A stretch of DNA of 64,000 nucleotides from an uncultured Allomuricauda sp. (GCF_947495325.1 NZ_CANLYK010000001.1:372001-436000), one strand, 5' to 3'. Counted from the first letter of the stretch, positions 35,633 to 45,863 are shown. Made by a program: numbers and translations. Notes: generated from the sequence alone by a model not told the origin.

Positions 35633-36778
35633 ATGGCTATAAAATATACCCGTTTCTTTCTAGTTGGTCTTTTTATATCACTTAGTGGGTTTGCACAAAA
35701 GGATTATAAAGGTATTATACTTGATGCCAATACTAAGGAACCCATTCCATATGTAAATATTGCGATTGTTGAAGATCGTCTAGGTACTGTGAGTAATGAA
35801 GAAGGAATATTTCATTTAGAAATGAATCCTGTGGACTTTAAGGGTAAAAAAATTCAATTTTCTTGCCTTGGCTATGAGACCAAGGAAATACATATGGAAT
35901 CAGCCGAAATGATATTCAATGGCTATCCTAGGGTTTTGATGAAACCATATGTCCATGCATTGGAAGGGGTAATACTGACTGATGCCAACGGGAGGTTTTT
36001 TAATGATGAGATTGGGTATAGGAATTATGGTAACAATATTTTTGGATATTGGAAGGAAGGTACTAGTCTTGGTGCTGAACTTGCCACTCGTATCAAGGCA
36101 AAAAAAGGCCTACGAAAGCTAAAGACATTTGAATTTGAGGTTTGGCACACAAATTTGGACAGCCTTTTAGTCAGGGTGAATTTCTATGACGTTAATAGAA
36201 AAAAGGGAGGTAAGCCTGGTGTAAATTTGAATAAGTCTAGAAAAAATATCCTTTTTACCATTACTAAGAACACCAAAATTGCTAAAATCCATCTAGAATC
36301 TTTTAATATTTACACAGAGAATGATTTTATAGCATCTCTTGAGTTATTAGAAGTCTTTGGAGAGGGCGATATAGAACTGATGTTGGCAGGAACTTTAAAT
36401 ACCCCCGGATCTTTTAGAAGGTATACGAGCATGGGCCAATGGGAGAGACTCAGTCATTCCATGGCTTACCATATAAGTTCAGATTTATTTGTTGAAGATG
36501 GTAAGTATCGGAGAGTTGAAAATAAAGCCAAAAGGTCAGAGTCCAAAAAAAGTTATATAACTGGATTTGTATTGGAAATGGGAAGGCCGGTGGCCAATGT
36601 GAAAGTAAGCAATACCAATACCAAAGCTGTAGTTGTAACTGATACAAAAGGGAAATATAAAATAGAAGCCAATAAAAATGACACCCTCCATTTTTTTAAA
36701 GATGGATTTAAACAAGCATATAAACAAGTGGGGACTAAACCAACACTAAATGCAAATCTTTACAGGGAAGCTAAATGA
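35633..36778 (+). CDS. Protein with N- and C-terminal carboxypeptidase-like domains
   Basis: 381 residues from ATG 35633, immediately after the previous stop; an upstream ATG at 35609 would overlap and lengthen the signal peptide. Signal peptide: RFFLVGLFISLSGFAQ. N-terminal domain GIILDANTKEPIPYVNIAIV is a standard carboxypeptidase-regulatory-like fold. A shorter second copy is at the C-terminus (GFVLEMGRPVANVKVSNTN). The middle (about 130-300) is unrecognised. Probably exported with its upstream neighbour; function unknown. Confidence 0.8.
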   Translation: MAIKYTRFFLVGLFISLSGFAQKDYKGIILDANTKEPIPYVNIAIVEDRLGTVSNEEGIFHLEMNPVDFKGKKIQFSCLGYETKEIHMESAEMIFNGYPRVLMKPYVHALEGVILTDANGRFFNDEIGYRNYGNNIFGYWKEGTSLGAELATRIKAKKGLRKLKTFEFEVWHTNLDSLLVRVNFYDVNRKKGGKPGVNLNKSRKNILFTITKNTKIAKIHLESFNIYTENDFIASLELLEVFGEGDIELMLAGTLNTPGSFRRYTSMGQWERLSHSMAYHISSDLFVEDGKYRRVENKAKRSESKKSYITGFVLEMGRPVANVKVSNTNTKAVVVTDTKGKYKIEANKNDTLHFFKDGFKQAYKQVGTKPTLNANLYREAK

Positions 36779-36786
36779 AGGTTGCT

Positions 36787-38415
36787 TTATACCTGCAAAA
36801 CCCCCATATTAAATTGCTTTTCAATGGGTGCATGGTTCGCGGCTTCAATTCCCATGGAAATCCATTTTCGCGTCTCTAGTGGGTCAATGATGGCGTCTGT
36901 CCAAAGCCTGGAAGCTGCATAATAGGGTGAAACCTGATTATCATACCTGCTTTTTATTTGGTTGAACAAGGCCTTCTCTTTTTCTTCTGTAATTTTCTCC
37001 CCTTTCTTTTCCAACGAGGCTTTTTCTATTTGCAATAATACCTTGGCAGCTGAGTTTCCACTCATGACGGCCAACTCTGCACTGGGCCAAGCTACTATAA
37101 GCCTTGGGTCATAGGCTTTTCCACACATGGCATAGTTTCCAGCACCATAGCTGTTTCCAATAACCACCGTAAATTTTGGCACAACAGAGTTGCTGACCGC
37201 ATTTACCATTTTGGCCCCATCTTTTATGATTCCACCATGCTCACTTTTGCTACCCACCATAAAACCAGTAACATCTTGTAGAAAAACTAAGGGAATTTTC
37301 TTTTGATTGCAATTGGCAATAAATCGGGTGGCTTTATCCGCAGAATCCGAATAAATTACACCACCAAACTGCATTTCTCCCTTTTTGGTCTTTACCACCT
37401 TACGCTGGTTGGCTACTATCCCAACAGCCCACCCATCAATACGGGCATATCCTGTTAGAATGGTCTTTCCAAAGCCTTCTTTGTATTGCTCAAATTCAGA
37501 ATTATCGACCAAGCGCTTAATAATTTCCATCATATTGTATTGGTCGCTCCTCGAAGCAGGAAGAATGCCGTAAATATCTTCTTGGTTTTCTGTTGGATTT
37601 TTTGCTTCAATACGATTAAAACCCGCTTTGTCAAAATCTCCAATTTTGCCCACAATGTTCTTTATTTTATCAAGGGCATCCTTATCATCTTTGGTCTTAT
37701 AATCAATTACGCCGCTAATTTCGGAATGTGTGGTGGCCCCACCGAGTGTTTCATTATCAATACTTTCTCCAATAGCGGCCTTGACCAAATAACTACCGGC
37801 TAGAAAAATACTTCCGGTTTTATCAACAATTAAAGCTTCATCGCTCATTATTGGCAAGTAAGCTCCACCAGCAACACAACTTCCCATAACAGCGGAAATT
37901 TGGGTTATTCCCATACTGCTCATGATAGCATTGTTCCTGAAAATTCGGCCAAAATGTTCTTTATCTGGAAAGATTTCATCTTGCATGGGCAGATAGACAC
38001 CAGCACTATCGACCAGATAAATTATGGGGAGTTTATTTTCAATGGAAATTTCCTGTGCTCTCAAATTTTTCTTTCCGGTTATGGGAAACCATGCACCTGC
38101 TTTTACGGTAGCATCATTGGCAACAACAACGCACTGTTTACCTTGAACATACCCAATTTTCACAATAACTCCGGCTGAAGGGCACCCTCCATGTTCTTCG
38201 TACATACCATCCCCTGCAAATGCCCCGACCTCAATGACATCTGTATCGGAATCCAAAAGATAATTGATGCGTTCACGTGCTGTCATCTTTCCTTTGGAAT
38301 GATGCTTTTCAATCCGTTTTTTGCCACCTCCAAGCTTTACCTCGGTCAGTTTTTTGCGAAGCTCAGAAAGTTTTAATTTATTGTGGTCTTCGTTCTTATT
38401 GAAGTTAATATCCAT
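36787..38415 (-). CDS. Acyl-CoA carboxylase, carboxyltransferase beta subunit (methylcrotonyl/propionyl type)
   Basis: 542 residues. Carboxyltransferase motifs: GSCVAGGAYLPIMSDE, VTGFMVGSKSEHGGI and VIGNSYGAGNYAMCGKAYDP, with KAGAWFPITGKKNLRAQEI at the N-terminal half. The pattern is closest to 3-methylcrotonyl-CoA or related beta subunits (leucine/odd-chain breakdown), though propionyl-CoA carboxylase cannot be excluded. The biotin-carboxylase alpha subunit is not adjacent. It is convergent with the carboxypeptidase-like pair and divergent from the oxidoreductase. Confidence 0.92.
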   Translation of the reverse strand: MDINFNKNEDHNKLKLSELRKKLTEVKLGGGKKRIEKHHSKGKMTARERINYLLDSDTDVIEVGAFAGDGMYEEHGGCPSAGVIVKIGYVQGKQCVVVANDATVKAGAWFPITGKKNLRAQEISIENKLPIIYLVDSAGVYLPMQDEIFPDKEHFGRIFRNNAIMSSMGITQISAVMGSCVAGGAYLPIMSDEALIVDKTGSIFLAGSYLVKAAIGESIDNETLGGATTHSEISGVIDYKTKDDKDALDKIKNIVGKIGDFDKAGFNRIEAKNPTENQEDIYGILPASRSDQYNMMEIIKRLVDNSEFEQYKEGFGKTILTGYARIDGWAVGIVANQRKVVKTKKGEMQFGGVIYSDSADKATRFIANCNQKKIPLVFLQDVTGFMVGSKSEHGGIIKDGAKMVNAVSNSVVPKFTVVIGNSYGAGNYAMCGKAYDPRLIVAWPSAELAVMSGNSAAKVLLQIEKASLEKKGEKITEEKEKALFNQIKSRYDNQVSPYYAASRLWTDAIIDPLETRKWISMGIEAANHAPIEKQFNMGVLQV

Positions 38416-38482
38416 AGCTTGTAACCCAATTTCATCTTGTTGGATAAAGATAAGGAGTTATAATCATTACTTTTGATTTCTT

Positions 38483-39466
38483 ATGGAAAGTAAAACTAGA
38501 TGGGGCATCATAGGCCCGGGAAATATCGCCAGAAAATTCACTGCGGATCTGCAGCTTATGGAAGATGCTGAAATTTCAGCTGTGGCTTCAAGAACCTTGC
38601 CTAATGCTCAAAAGTTTGCTAATGAGTTCAACATCTCAAATGTATTTGGTAGCTATAACGAGCTTTTTGCTTCAGACAAGGTGGATATTGTTTACATAGC
38701 CACTCCCCATAATTTTCATAAGGATTTGGCCATTAAGGCTATGGAATCTGGGAAACATGTACTTTGTGAAAAGCCTTTGGGAGTCAATAGAGCTGAAGTA
38801 TTGGAATTGATTGAAGCTGCAAAGAAAAATGGAGTTTTCTTAATGGAAGGTCTATGGTCCAGATTTAATCCATCAATTCAAAAAATAAAAAATATTATTG
38901 ATGATGGAGGAATAGGCGAGATATCGTATTTGCATGCGGATTTTGCCTTTTATGGTATGGATAGGGGGCTGGATTCAAGGCTATTGAACCCAAGTTTAGC
39001 CTCTGGATCATTATTGGATATTGGAATTTACCCTATTTTCTTATCATATTTGATATTGGGCATGCCAAAAGAAATCAGTGCATTTTCAAATTTTCACGAG
39101 AATGGAACTGAACTACAGACTTCAATGATTTTTCAATATTCAAATGCACAGGCCATATTGTATAGCGGACTGACAAGTAAATCGAAAATGGAGGCAGAAA
39201 TTTCTGGCAGCGATGGAGAATTGTTTGTTCATCCCAGGTGGCATGAGGCAAATAGTTGTTCGTTGGAAAAAGATGGGGAAATCAAACTATTTGAACTTCC
39301 CATTAAAGGAAATGGATTTGTATATGAAATTGAAGAAGTGCATAAATGTTTAAGGGCGAAAAAATTACAAAGTGATTTATGGTCGCATCAAAACAGTTTG
39401 GATTTATCAGAATTATTGGATGTGGTGCGTGGGAAAGCAGGCATAAAGTTTCCCTTTGAACTATAA
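38483..39466 (+). CDS. Gfo/Idh/MocA family oxidoreductase
   Basis: 327 residues. Rossmann motif WGIIGPGNIARKF at the N-terminus, then YIATPHNFHKDLA and the catalytic-type lysine in HVLCEKPLGVNRAE, with a C-terminal GFO_IDH_MocA domain (LASGSLLDIGIYP). It is a NAD(P)-dependent sugar or cyclitol oxidoreductase, similar to trans-dihydrodiol/xylose dehydrogenase-like members; substrate unknown. A TACTTTTG box at 38468-38475 lies 7 nt before the ATG, so the transcript leader is very short or absent. Confidence 0.92.
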   Translation: MESKTRWGIIGPGNIARKFTADLQLMEDAEISAVASRTLPNAQKFANEFNISNVFGSYNELFASDKVDIVYIATPHNFHKDLAIKAMESGKHVLCEKPLGVNRAEVLELIEAAKKNGVFLMEGLWSRFNPSIQKIKNIIDDGGIGEISYLHADFAFYGMDRGLDSRLLNPSLASGSLLDIGIYPIFLSYLILGMPKEISAFSNFHENGTELQTSMIFQYSNAQAILYSGLTSKSKMEAEISGSDGELFVHPRWHEANSCSLEKDGEIKLFELPIKGNGFVYEIEEVHKCLRAKKLQSDLWSHQNSLDLSELLDVVRGKAGIKFPFEL

Positions 39467-39532
39467 ACATCCCATTACATAATAAGATTTTATCAATTTT
39501 TACGATATTTGATTTTCTACTGAACGATATAT

Positions 39533-39715
39533 ATGGGAATGAATAAAAATACAGTGCTGGCATGGGCCACATTTATCATGATTTTTGTGGGTATTGGTAT
39601 GATAGCGCTTGGTGCTTTTAAGTATGATGATATTGCCGGATGGGGTTTTGCAGCTGTAGGTGTTGGATTTTTGGCAATTGCCTGGGTTTTTAATGCACTT
39701 AAGGGTAGGGTTTAG
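39533..39715 (+). CDS. CAL67264-type small membrane protein
   Basis: 60 residues with two hydrophobic helices (VLAWATFIMIFVGIGMIALG and WGFAAVGVGFLAIAWVFNAL). It matches my memory of the flavobacterial CAL67264 family, short inner-membrane proteins of unknown function often found next to ettA. A second ATG two codons in is an alternative start. Confidence 0.85.
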   Translation: MGMNKNTVLAWATFIMIFVGIGMIALGAFKYDDIAGWGFAAVGVGFLAIAWVFNALKGRV

Positions 39716-39746
39716 CTTTCCATTTTCTTAATTAAAAAACAATCAA

Positions 39747-41438
39747 ATGTCAGACGACAAGAAGGTCATTTTTTCAATGTCCGGGGTCACCAAGACCTTT
39801 AAAACGGCCAATACACCAGTTTTAAAGAATATCTACCTAAGCTTTTTCTATGGGGCAAAAATTGGAATTTTAGGTCTTAACGGTTCCGGAAAATCAACCT
39901 TATTGAAAATAATTGCGGGAGTTGACAAAAACTATCAAGGTGATGTGGTCTTCTCTCCAGGCTATTCTGTAGGTTATTTGGAACAGGAACCTCAATTGGA
40001 TGATGAAAAGACAGTTCTTGAAATTGTAAAAGAAGGTGTAGCGGAAACAGTAGCCATTCTGGACGAGTACAATAAGATCAATGATATGTTTGGTTTGCCC
40101 GAGGTTTATGAGGATGCAGACAAAATGCAGAAGTTGATGGACAAACAAGCCGCGCTTCAGGATAAAATTGATGCTTCCAATGCGTGGGAATTGGATACCA
40201 AATTGGAAATTGCAATGGACGCATTACGTACACCAGAATCTGATAAGAAGATTGGAGTACTATCCGGAGGTGAAAAAAGAAGGGTGGCCTTGTGCCGATT
40301 GTTGCTTCAAGAACCAGATGTATTATTGTTGGATGAGCCAACCAACCATTTAGATGCCGAGTCCGTGCATTGGTTGGAACATCATTTAGCGCAATATAAA
40401 GGAACCGTTATCGCAGTAACACACGACCGTTACTTCCTTGATAATGTTGCGGGATGGATTTTGGAATTGGACAGGGGAGAAGGGATTCCTTGGAAAGGAA
40501 ATTACTCGAGTTGGTTGGATCAAAAATCCAAAAGACTGGCGCAGGAGAGCAAACAGGCCTCCAAACGACAAAAAACTTTGGAGCGTGAATTGGAGTGGGT
40601 TCGTCAAGGAGCCAAAGGAAGACAGACCAAGCAGAAGGCACGTTTAAAGAATTATGACAAGCTTTTAAGTCAAGATCAAAAGCAGTTAGAGGAAAAGTTG
40701 GAGATATACATTCCAAATGGACCACGGTTGGGTACCAATGTAATTGAATCCAAAGGTGTAAGTAAGGCGTATGGGGATAAATTACTATATGAAGATTTAA
40801 GCTTTAACCTTCCGCAAGCAGGCATTGTTGGTATTATTGGCCCCAACGGTGCTGGTAAGACCACGATTTTTAGAATGATCATGGGCGAAGAAACCCCGGA
40901 CAAAGGAGAGTTTGTTGTTGGAGATACCGCCAAGTTAGCCTACGTAGACCAAAGCCATTCCAATATAGATCCAAATAAAACCATTTGGGAGAATTTCAGT
41001 GATGGACAGGAATTGGTAATGATGGGAGGGAAGCAAGTAAACTCAAGGGCATACCTTAGTCGCTTTAATTTTTCTGGAAGTGAACAAAACAAGAAGGTAA
41101 ACATGCTTTCTGGTGGGGAACGCAACCGTCTGCATCTGGCAATGACCTTAAAAGAAGAGGGGAATGTATTGTTATTGGATGAACCTACAAACGATTTGGA
41201 CGTGAATACATTACGTGCTTTGGAAGAAGGCTTGGAAAACTTTGCAGGTTGTGCGGTTATCATATCTCACGACAGATGGTTTTTAGACCGTATCTGCACA
41301 CATATACTTGCATTTGAAGGGGATTCGCAGGTTTATTTCTTTGAAGGTTCCTTCTCGGATTATGAGGAAAACAAAAAGAAACGCCTGGGAACAGATATTA
41401 TGCCCAAGCGTATTAAGTACAAAAAATTGATTCGTTAG
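39747..41438 (+). CDS. ettA: Energy-dependent translational throttle protein EttA (ABC-F)
   Basis: 563 residues, two ABC domains, no membrane segment. Walker A motifs GLNGSGKST and GPNGAGKTT; signature motifs LSGGEKRRVALCRLL and LSGGERNRLHLAMTL; Walker B LLLDEPTNHLD and LLLDEPTNDLD. The linker between them is rich in Lys/Arg/Gln (PtIM, about 250-325). Length and the C-terminal motif GTDIMPKRIKYKKL match EttA, which binds the ribosomal E site and gates entry into elongation according to ATP/ADP ratio. Confidence 0.96.
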   Translation: MSDDKKVIFSMSGVTKTFKTANTPVLKNIYLSFFYGAKIGILGLNGSGKSTLLKIIAGVDKNYQGDVVFSPGYSVGYLEQEPQLDDEKTVLEIVKEGVAETVAILDEYNKINDMFGLPEVYEDADKMQKLMDKQAALQDKIDASNAWELDTKLEIAMDALRTPESDKKIGVLSGGEKRRVALCRLLLQEPDVLLLDEPTNHLDAESVHWLEHHLAQYKGTVIAVTHDRYFLDNVAGWILELDRGEGIPWKGNYSSWLDQKSKRLAQESKQASKRQKTLERELEWVRQGAKGRQTKQKARLKNYDKLLSQDQKQLEEKLEIYIPNGPRLGTNVIESKGVSKAYGDKLLYEDLSFNLPQAGIVGIIGPNGAGKTTIFRMIMGEETPDKGEFVVGDTAKLAYVDQSHSNIDPNKTIWENFSDGQELVMMGGKQVNSRAYLSRFNFSGSEQNKKVNMLSGGERNRLHLAMTLKEEGNVLLLDEPTNDLDVNTLRALEEGLENFAGCAVIISHDRWFLDRICTHILAFEGDSQVYFFEGSFSDYEENKKKRLGTDIMPKRIKYKKLIR

Positions 41439-41444
41439 TCCGAA

Positions 41445-42125
41445 CTAATTTTCTTCTTCAAGTGCTTTTAATCCTTTTTCAAGTAGTTCTTTAGCTTCTT
41501 GCAAGTATGCTTTTTGATGTGATACTAGGCTATTTGAGTCATTATCCTTGTTGGATGTGCTATGGTCAAAGGACTTTGAGAATACTATCAATTGTTCTAT
41601 GGCTTTTTCAGTAGATTTCAGTTTGTCCTGTGCATGCTTATCAAAAACTTTTACCATCTCCAATTCCATGGATTCCTGATTAGCTTCATCAGAATCCACA
41701 TAGGCCTCATTCTCAATGGTACTATTGGCACTATCTTCCACAACAACGGGGGTACCTAAAGTACATTCGTCCAAAATGGTAATTAATTCATTGATGATGC
41801 CCATTGATTTTTTAGAAAAATAGCGCCCTGCATCCCAATCAACAGGATCAATGGCCTTATTCAGACTTTCAATGGCATCCAAGGTTTTGTCTTCAGATTT
41901 CTCACATCCACATTCGGACATATACGCTTTTGATTTCTCAAGTGCAGTCAATGCTCTTTCGGCATAATACATTTGATGTTCAAAATTGGTTGCACTCAAT
42001 GCCTTCTTAGTATGGCTTAGGCCATAAGTCACCTTGGCATAAAAATTATCGCACTGATTTGAAAATGAAATATTTACAATAAGGAATAATGCAAATACGG
42101 TTAATGTATATGATTTGGGTATCAT
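41445..42125 (-). CDS. Secreted helical protein of unknown function
   Basis: 226 residues from ATG 42125 (the longer frame begins at a TTG). Signal peptide SYTLTVFALFLIVNISFS, then an alpha-helical protein with cysteine-containing segments (SECGCEKSED, LDECTLGT) and a coiled-coil-like, Lys/Glu-rich C-terminus ending ELLEKGLKALEEEN. I do not recognise the family; similar secreted helical proteins next to ettA are seen in Flavobacteriaceae. It converges on ettA with 6 nt between stops and no clear terminator. Confidence 0.72.
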   Translation of the reverse strand: MIPKSYTLTVFALFLIVNISFSNQCDNFYAKVTYGLSHTKKALSATNFEHQMYYAERALTALEKSKAYMSECGCEKSEDKTLDAIESLNKAIDPVDWDAGRYFSKKSMGIINELITILDECTLGTPVVVEDSANSTIENEAYVDSDEANQESMELEMVKVFDKHAQDKLKSTEKAIEQLIVFSKSFDHSTSNKDNDSNSLVSHQKAYLQEAKELLEKGLKALEEEN

Positions 42126-42190
42126 GGCTAAGTATTGATTTGGTTGAATCAATTACATAAACGATAATAATCCATCAATATTTCATAAAA

Positions 42191-42943
42191 TCAAAAATCA
42201 TTATTGGGATACCAATCCAGTTGGATCACCTTTATGTCCGGGTTGCCCTTGTTTACAATTTCTTTGAACTTGTTCACATTGCTTACATTGGGCCTTCCTC
42301 GATAGTGATATGGGTATATTTCTTTGGGCTTAAACGCTAAAACAGCATCGGCTGCACTTTCCTCAGTCATGGTGTATGGAAGGTTCATGCAGATAAAAGC
42401 TTTGTCAATATTTGGTAAGGCACGCATTTCAGGTATGTCTTCCGTATCTCCAGAAAAGTAGATGCGTTGTCCATCAATATTCAGTACATACCCGTTACCT
42501 CTTCCTTTGGAATGAAATTTTAAGGCTTCCTCCCTTAAATTATACATAGGAATGGCTTCAACTGTAATTCCATAACGCTCTTTGGAATCCCCGTTGTTCA
42601 AAACGTCTATTTGCGGTGTAAATTCCTCAGGTATTTTGTCCGCAACGGCCTGGGGAACCATAATTTTGGCCTTTTCAGTATTCAATTCCTGTAATGTCTC
42701 TAAACTGAAATGATCTCCATGGATATCGGTAATCAAAATTAAATCGGGAAGTTTTTGATTTTCAAAAGCTTTTTTCCCACCTACGGGGTCTATATATATG
42801 GTGATGTCTTTCCACTCCAAAATAGTGGTAGCGTGCTCAATAGGAATGATTTTCAACTCGTTTAAGGCAGTTTGCGCTGTAATTTGGGTACAAGAAACAA
42901 GAAAGAGCAAACAAAATACAGTAGATGTGATATTTTTTTTCAT
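42191..42943 (-). CDS. MBL-fold metallo-hydrolase (lipoprotein)
   Basis: 250 residues from ATG 42943, which gives a lipoprotein signal (VFCLLFLVSC); the longer frame has a non-coding look upstream. MBL motifs: the metal site is DIHGDHFS (a variant of HxHxDH with Asp in place of the first His), then IYFSGDTED and the late HYRGRP. This is the UlaG-like short MBL group common in Bacteroidota periplasm. Reaction unknown. Confidence 0.88.
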   Translation of the reverse strand: MKKNITSTVFCLLFLVSCTQITAQTALNELKIIPIEHATTILEWKDITIYIDPVGGKKAFENQKLPDLILITDIHGDHFSLETLQELNTEKAKIMVPQAVADKIPEEFTPQIDVLNNGDSKERYGITVEAIPMYNLREEALKFHSKGRGNGYVLNIDGQRIYFSGDTEDIPEMRALPNIDKAFICMNLPYTMTEESAADAVLAFKPKEIYPYHYRGRPNVSNVNKFKEIVNKGNPDIKVIQLDWYPNNDF

Positions 42944-43114
42944 GATTGTACTATTTGGTAGTTCCTTTAAAATTAAGGCTTCTACAATATTCAAAGCTAA
43001 TTTTTTAACATTATTTAATCTGATATAATCCAAAACAAAACCATACCCGTATATAAACCAAACACAATTGATCAGATACACTTAAAAACACAAAGATCAA
43101 TTAATTTAAAAGAT

Positions 43115-44002
43115 ATGACTGAGACAAAAAGTAACAACGGATTAAAGGTAATAGCTGGCTTACTTGGAGTGGTTCTTTTAGGAACTATTATTTATACTGT
43201 AAGTCTTTACCAAGATAAAAAGAAGACCACTACTGCACTTACGCAGGAAAAAGAATTGGTTGTTGAAGATTTGAATAGCTTAAAATCTGAATATGACAAA
43301 GCTATTTTGGAAAGCAACGCTACAAACGAAGAATTGGTAGCTGCTAGGGACAATATTGCAAAATACATTGATTCTGTAAGTGGGATGAAGGCTGATATTG
43401 CCTCACTTTCTAGATACAGAAGACAGGTTAGCGTTCTTAAAGCGGAAAGAGAAGCATTGTTAAAGCAGGTTGATTCTTTAACATCTTCCAACACTTTGTT
43501 GGCCATGCAGAGAGACAGCACATTTGTTGAGCTTGAAAAGCAAACTGTATTTAATGATTCTCTTGTAGTTCAAAACACACAATTGGCTGATGCCGTTGAA
43601 AGAGGTTCTGCACTAAGCCTTACTACTTTTACTGTTGATGCTGTTAGAGAAAGAAGCAGCGGAAAATTGGTTTCTACGTCAAGAGCTAAGGCTACAGATA
43701 AATTTAAAGTTTGCTTTACAATTGCTGACAACGTAATTGCTGAAGCTGGTGACAGAGAATTTTTTGTTGAAGTATTAGATCCTCAAGGTAACGTATTGGG
43801 AGACAGTTTTTCTAAGTCAAATGACGAAGGAGCCTCTATTACGTATAGCAAAGGAACTAACTTTTACTATGAGAACAGTTCTTTAGATGTATGTGATTAT
43901 ATCAATAAGCCAGCATCTGATTTCCAAAAAGGAAATTATATGGTAAACGTATATGATAATGGATTAAAATTATTGGGAACTTCCAAGTTCGCATTAAAAT
44001 AA
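43115..44002 (+). CDS. Membrane-anchored coiled-coil protein
   Basis: 295 residues. Short cytoplasmic tail, one membrane helix (KVIAGLLGVVLLGTIIYTVSLY, about 10-32), a long coiled coil (about 35-165, heptad-like with LNSLKSEYDKAI, SRYRRQVSVLKAEREALL), then a C-terminal beta-rich domain (about 180-295: KFKVCFTIADNVIAEAGDRE, ending LLGTSKFALK). Codon use (many GAA, AGA, GCT) suggests high expression. No family recognised. A symmetric terminator follows and is shared with fumC. Confidence 0.75.
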   Translation: MTETKSNNGLKVIAGLLGVVLLGTIIYTVSLYQDKKKTTTALTQEKELVVEDLNSLKSEYDKAILESNATNEELVAARDNIAKYIDSVSGMKADIASLSRYRRQVSVLKAEREALLKQVDSLTSSNTLLAMQRDSTFVELEKQTVFNDSLVVQNTQLADAVERGSALSLTTFTVDAVRERSSGKLVSTSRAKATDKFKVCFTIADNVIAEAGDREFFVEVLDPQGNVLGDSFSKSNDEGASITYSKGTNFYYENSSLDVCDYINKPASDFQKGNYMVNVYDNGLKLLGTSKFALK

Positions 44003-44021
44003 TATACACTATCCACTTTAT

Positions 44022-44057
44022 AAAAAAGCCCGGTTCTATTTGAATCGGGCTTTTTTT
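44022..44057. terminator. Bidirectional terminator between the coiled-coil gene and fumC
   Basis: GCCCGGTTC (44028-44036) pairs with GAATCGGGC (44042-44050), one G-T wobble, loop TATTT, flanked by A6 and T7, so it serves both converging genes. Confidence 0.92.
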
Positions 44058-44073
44058 ATTTTTAATGGGGAAC

Positions 44074-45471
44074 TTATTTTAAGCTTCCCACCATATCTTC
44101 GGGTTTTACCCACTCATCATATTCTTCAGGGGTAACATAGCCCAAATTAACGGCTTCTTCTTTTAAAGTAGTTCCATTTTTATGGGCGGTATTGGCAATC
44201 TCAGCCGCTTTGTAATAGCCAATCTTGGTGTTTAAGGCGGTGACCAGCATTAAAGAGTTGTTCAATAAGGTTTTGATTACCTCATGGTTGGGTTCAATAC
44301 CAACAGCGCAGTTTATGTCAAAACTTACACAAGCATCACCAATTAATTGCGCTGATTGTAAAATATTGGCGGCCATCATGGGTTTAAAAACATTCAGTTC
44401 ATAATGTCCTTGGGTTCCACCAACACTTATGGCAACATCATTACCAATAACCTGGGCACACACCATGGTCAATGCTTCGCATTGCGTTGGATTTACCTTT
44501 CCGGGCATAATGGAACTGCCGGGTTCATTGGCAGGAATGATGATTTCCCCAATTCCAGAACGTGGCCCTGATGCCATCATTCGGATATCGTTTGCAATTT
44601 TATTCAAGGATACCGCAAGTTGTTTCAAGGCTCCGTGACTTTCAACGATGGCATCATGGGAGGCAAGGGCCTCAAACTTGTTTTCTGCCGTGATAAAGGG
44701 AAGCCCAGTAAATTGCGCAATGTATTTGGCCACAAGTACATCGTATCCTTTTGGGGTGTTTAAGCCGGTACCAACAGCGGTTCCCCCCAGCGCAAGCTCA
44801 CTTAGATGTGCCAAGGTATTTTTCAGTGCCTTAAGCCCATGGTTCAGTTGTGCCACATAACCGGAAAACTCTTGTCCCAAGGTTAGGGGAGTGGCATCCA
44901 TCAAATGCGTGCGTCCTATTTTTACAACTTTTTCAAATTCCTTGGATTTTTTAGTCAAGGTATCCCGCAATTGTTCAACGCCCGGAATAGTGACCTCCAC
45001 AATCTTTTTATAGGCTGCAATATGCATTCCCGTTGGGAAGGTATCGTTAGAGGATTGACTTTTATTGACATCATCATTGGGCTGAATGGTCTTTTCACCC
45101 TCTCCAATTTTTTTACCCGCAATTTCATGGGCCCGGTTTGCAATCACCTCATTCACGTTCATATTGCTTTGGGTACCTGAACCGGTTTGCCAGATGACCA
45201 ATGGAAATTGGTCGTCATGCTTTCCCGTTAGGATTTCGTCACAAACCTGGGCAATCAAATCCCGTTTTTCAACGGCAAGAACACCAAGCTCATGATTGGT
45301 ATAGGCGGCGGCCTTTTTTAAATAGGCAAAACCGTATACCACATCCAGTGGCATGGATGCCGGAGCACCAATTTTAAAGTTGTTTCGGGAACGCTCGGTT
45401 TGGGCTCCCCAATATTTTTCCGAGGGCACTTGCACCTCGCCCATCGTGTCCTTTTCAATTCTAAAGCTCAT
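44074..45471 (-). CDS. fumC: Class II fumarate hydratase FumC
   Basis: 465 residues. The fumarase/aspartase signature [15 protein letters not shown] is present, with [14 protein letters not shown] at the active site and [17 protein letters not shown]-terminus [22 protein letters not shown] is typical of class II fumarase. TCA cycle, cytoplasm. A TACCTTTG -7 box lies on its strand at 45491-45498, 19 nt before the start. It is more GC-rich than the accessory region beside it. Confidence 0.97.
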   Translation of the reverse strand: MSFRIEKDTMGEVQVPSEKYWGAQTERSRNNFKIGAPASMPLDVVYGFAYLKKAAAYTNHELGVLAVEKRDLIAQVCDEILTGKHDDQFPLVIWQTGSGTQSNMNVNEVIANRAHEIAGKKIGEGEKTIQPNDDVNKSQSSNDTFPTGMHIAAYKKIVEVTIPGVEQLRDTLTKKSKEFEKVVKIGRTHLMDATPLTLGQEFSGYVAQLNHGLKALKNTLAHLSELALGGTAVGTGLNTPKGYDVLVAKYIAQFTGLPFITAENKFEALASHDAIVESHGALKQLAVSLNKIANDIRMMASGPRSGIGEIIIPANEPGSSIMPGKVNPTQCEALTMVCAQVIGNDVAISVGGTQGHYELNVFKPMMAANILQSAQLIGDACVSFDINCAVGIEPNHEVIKTLLNNSLMLVTALNTKIGYYKAAEIANTAHKNGTTLKEEAVNLGYVTPEEYDEWVKPEDMVGSLK

Positions 45472-45821
45472 GTTCTAAGTTTTATCACTACAAAGGTACG
45501 AGTTAGACATTTTATCCCCCAACCAATTTTTGGTGTATCCCTAACAGTGCCAAGGGCACCATGGTATTAGTTGCGTTACTTGTTGATTGATTTTACCCAA
45601 AAGGCCAAATAGAACAAAAACCCCAGAAAAACTAAGGTTTTCCTGTAATGGGTTTTATTTTAAAAATGATAATTTCACGGTTCTCCCCAAAATTACTTAC
45701 GAATCTATTTTTTGATGGACCAAATTGTATGTGTATTCGGTGTATCAAATAACGCTAGGATTGGAATTGATATATCTTTTGCCTGTATGGGCATTTTGTA
45801 GACTACCTACTTATTAATGAG
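45472..45821. other. Intergenic region between fumC and the accessory cassette
   Basis: About 350 nt with no convincing ORF. It holds the fumC promoter (-7 at 45491-45498, minus) and a small hairpin GTGCC/GGCAC near 45550. No attI site, integrase or insertion-sequence remnant could be recognised. It ends at the G of GTTGGCAATA, the left boundary of the proposed cassette. Confidence 0.5.
45491..45498 (-). promoter_or_regulatory. -7 box of fumC
   Basis: TACCTTTG on the minus strand, an exact TAnnTTTG, 19 nt upstream of the fumC ATG. Confidence 0.55.
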
Positions 45822-45863
45822 TTGGCAATAATTAAAGTGAATACTAACCAATAAATAGAAATT

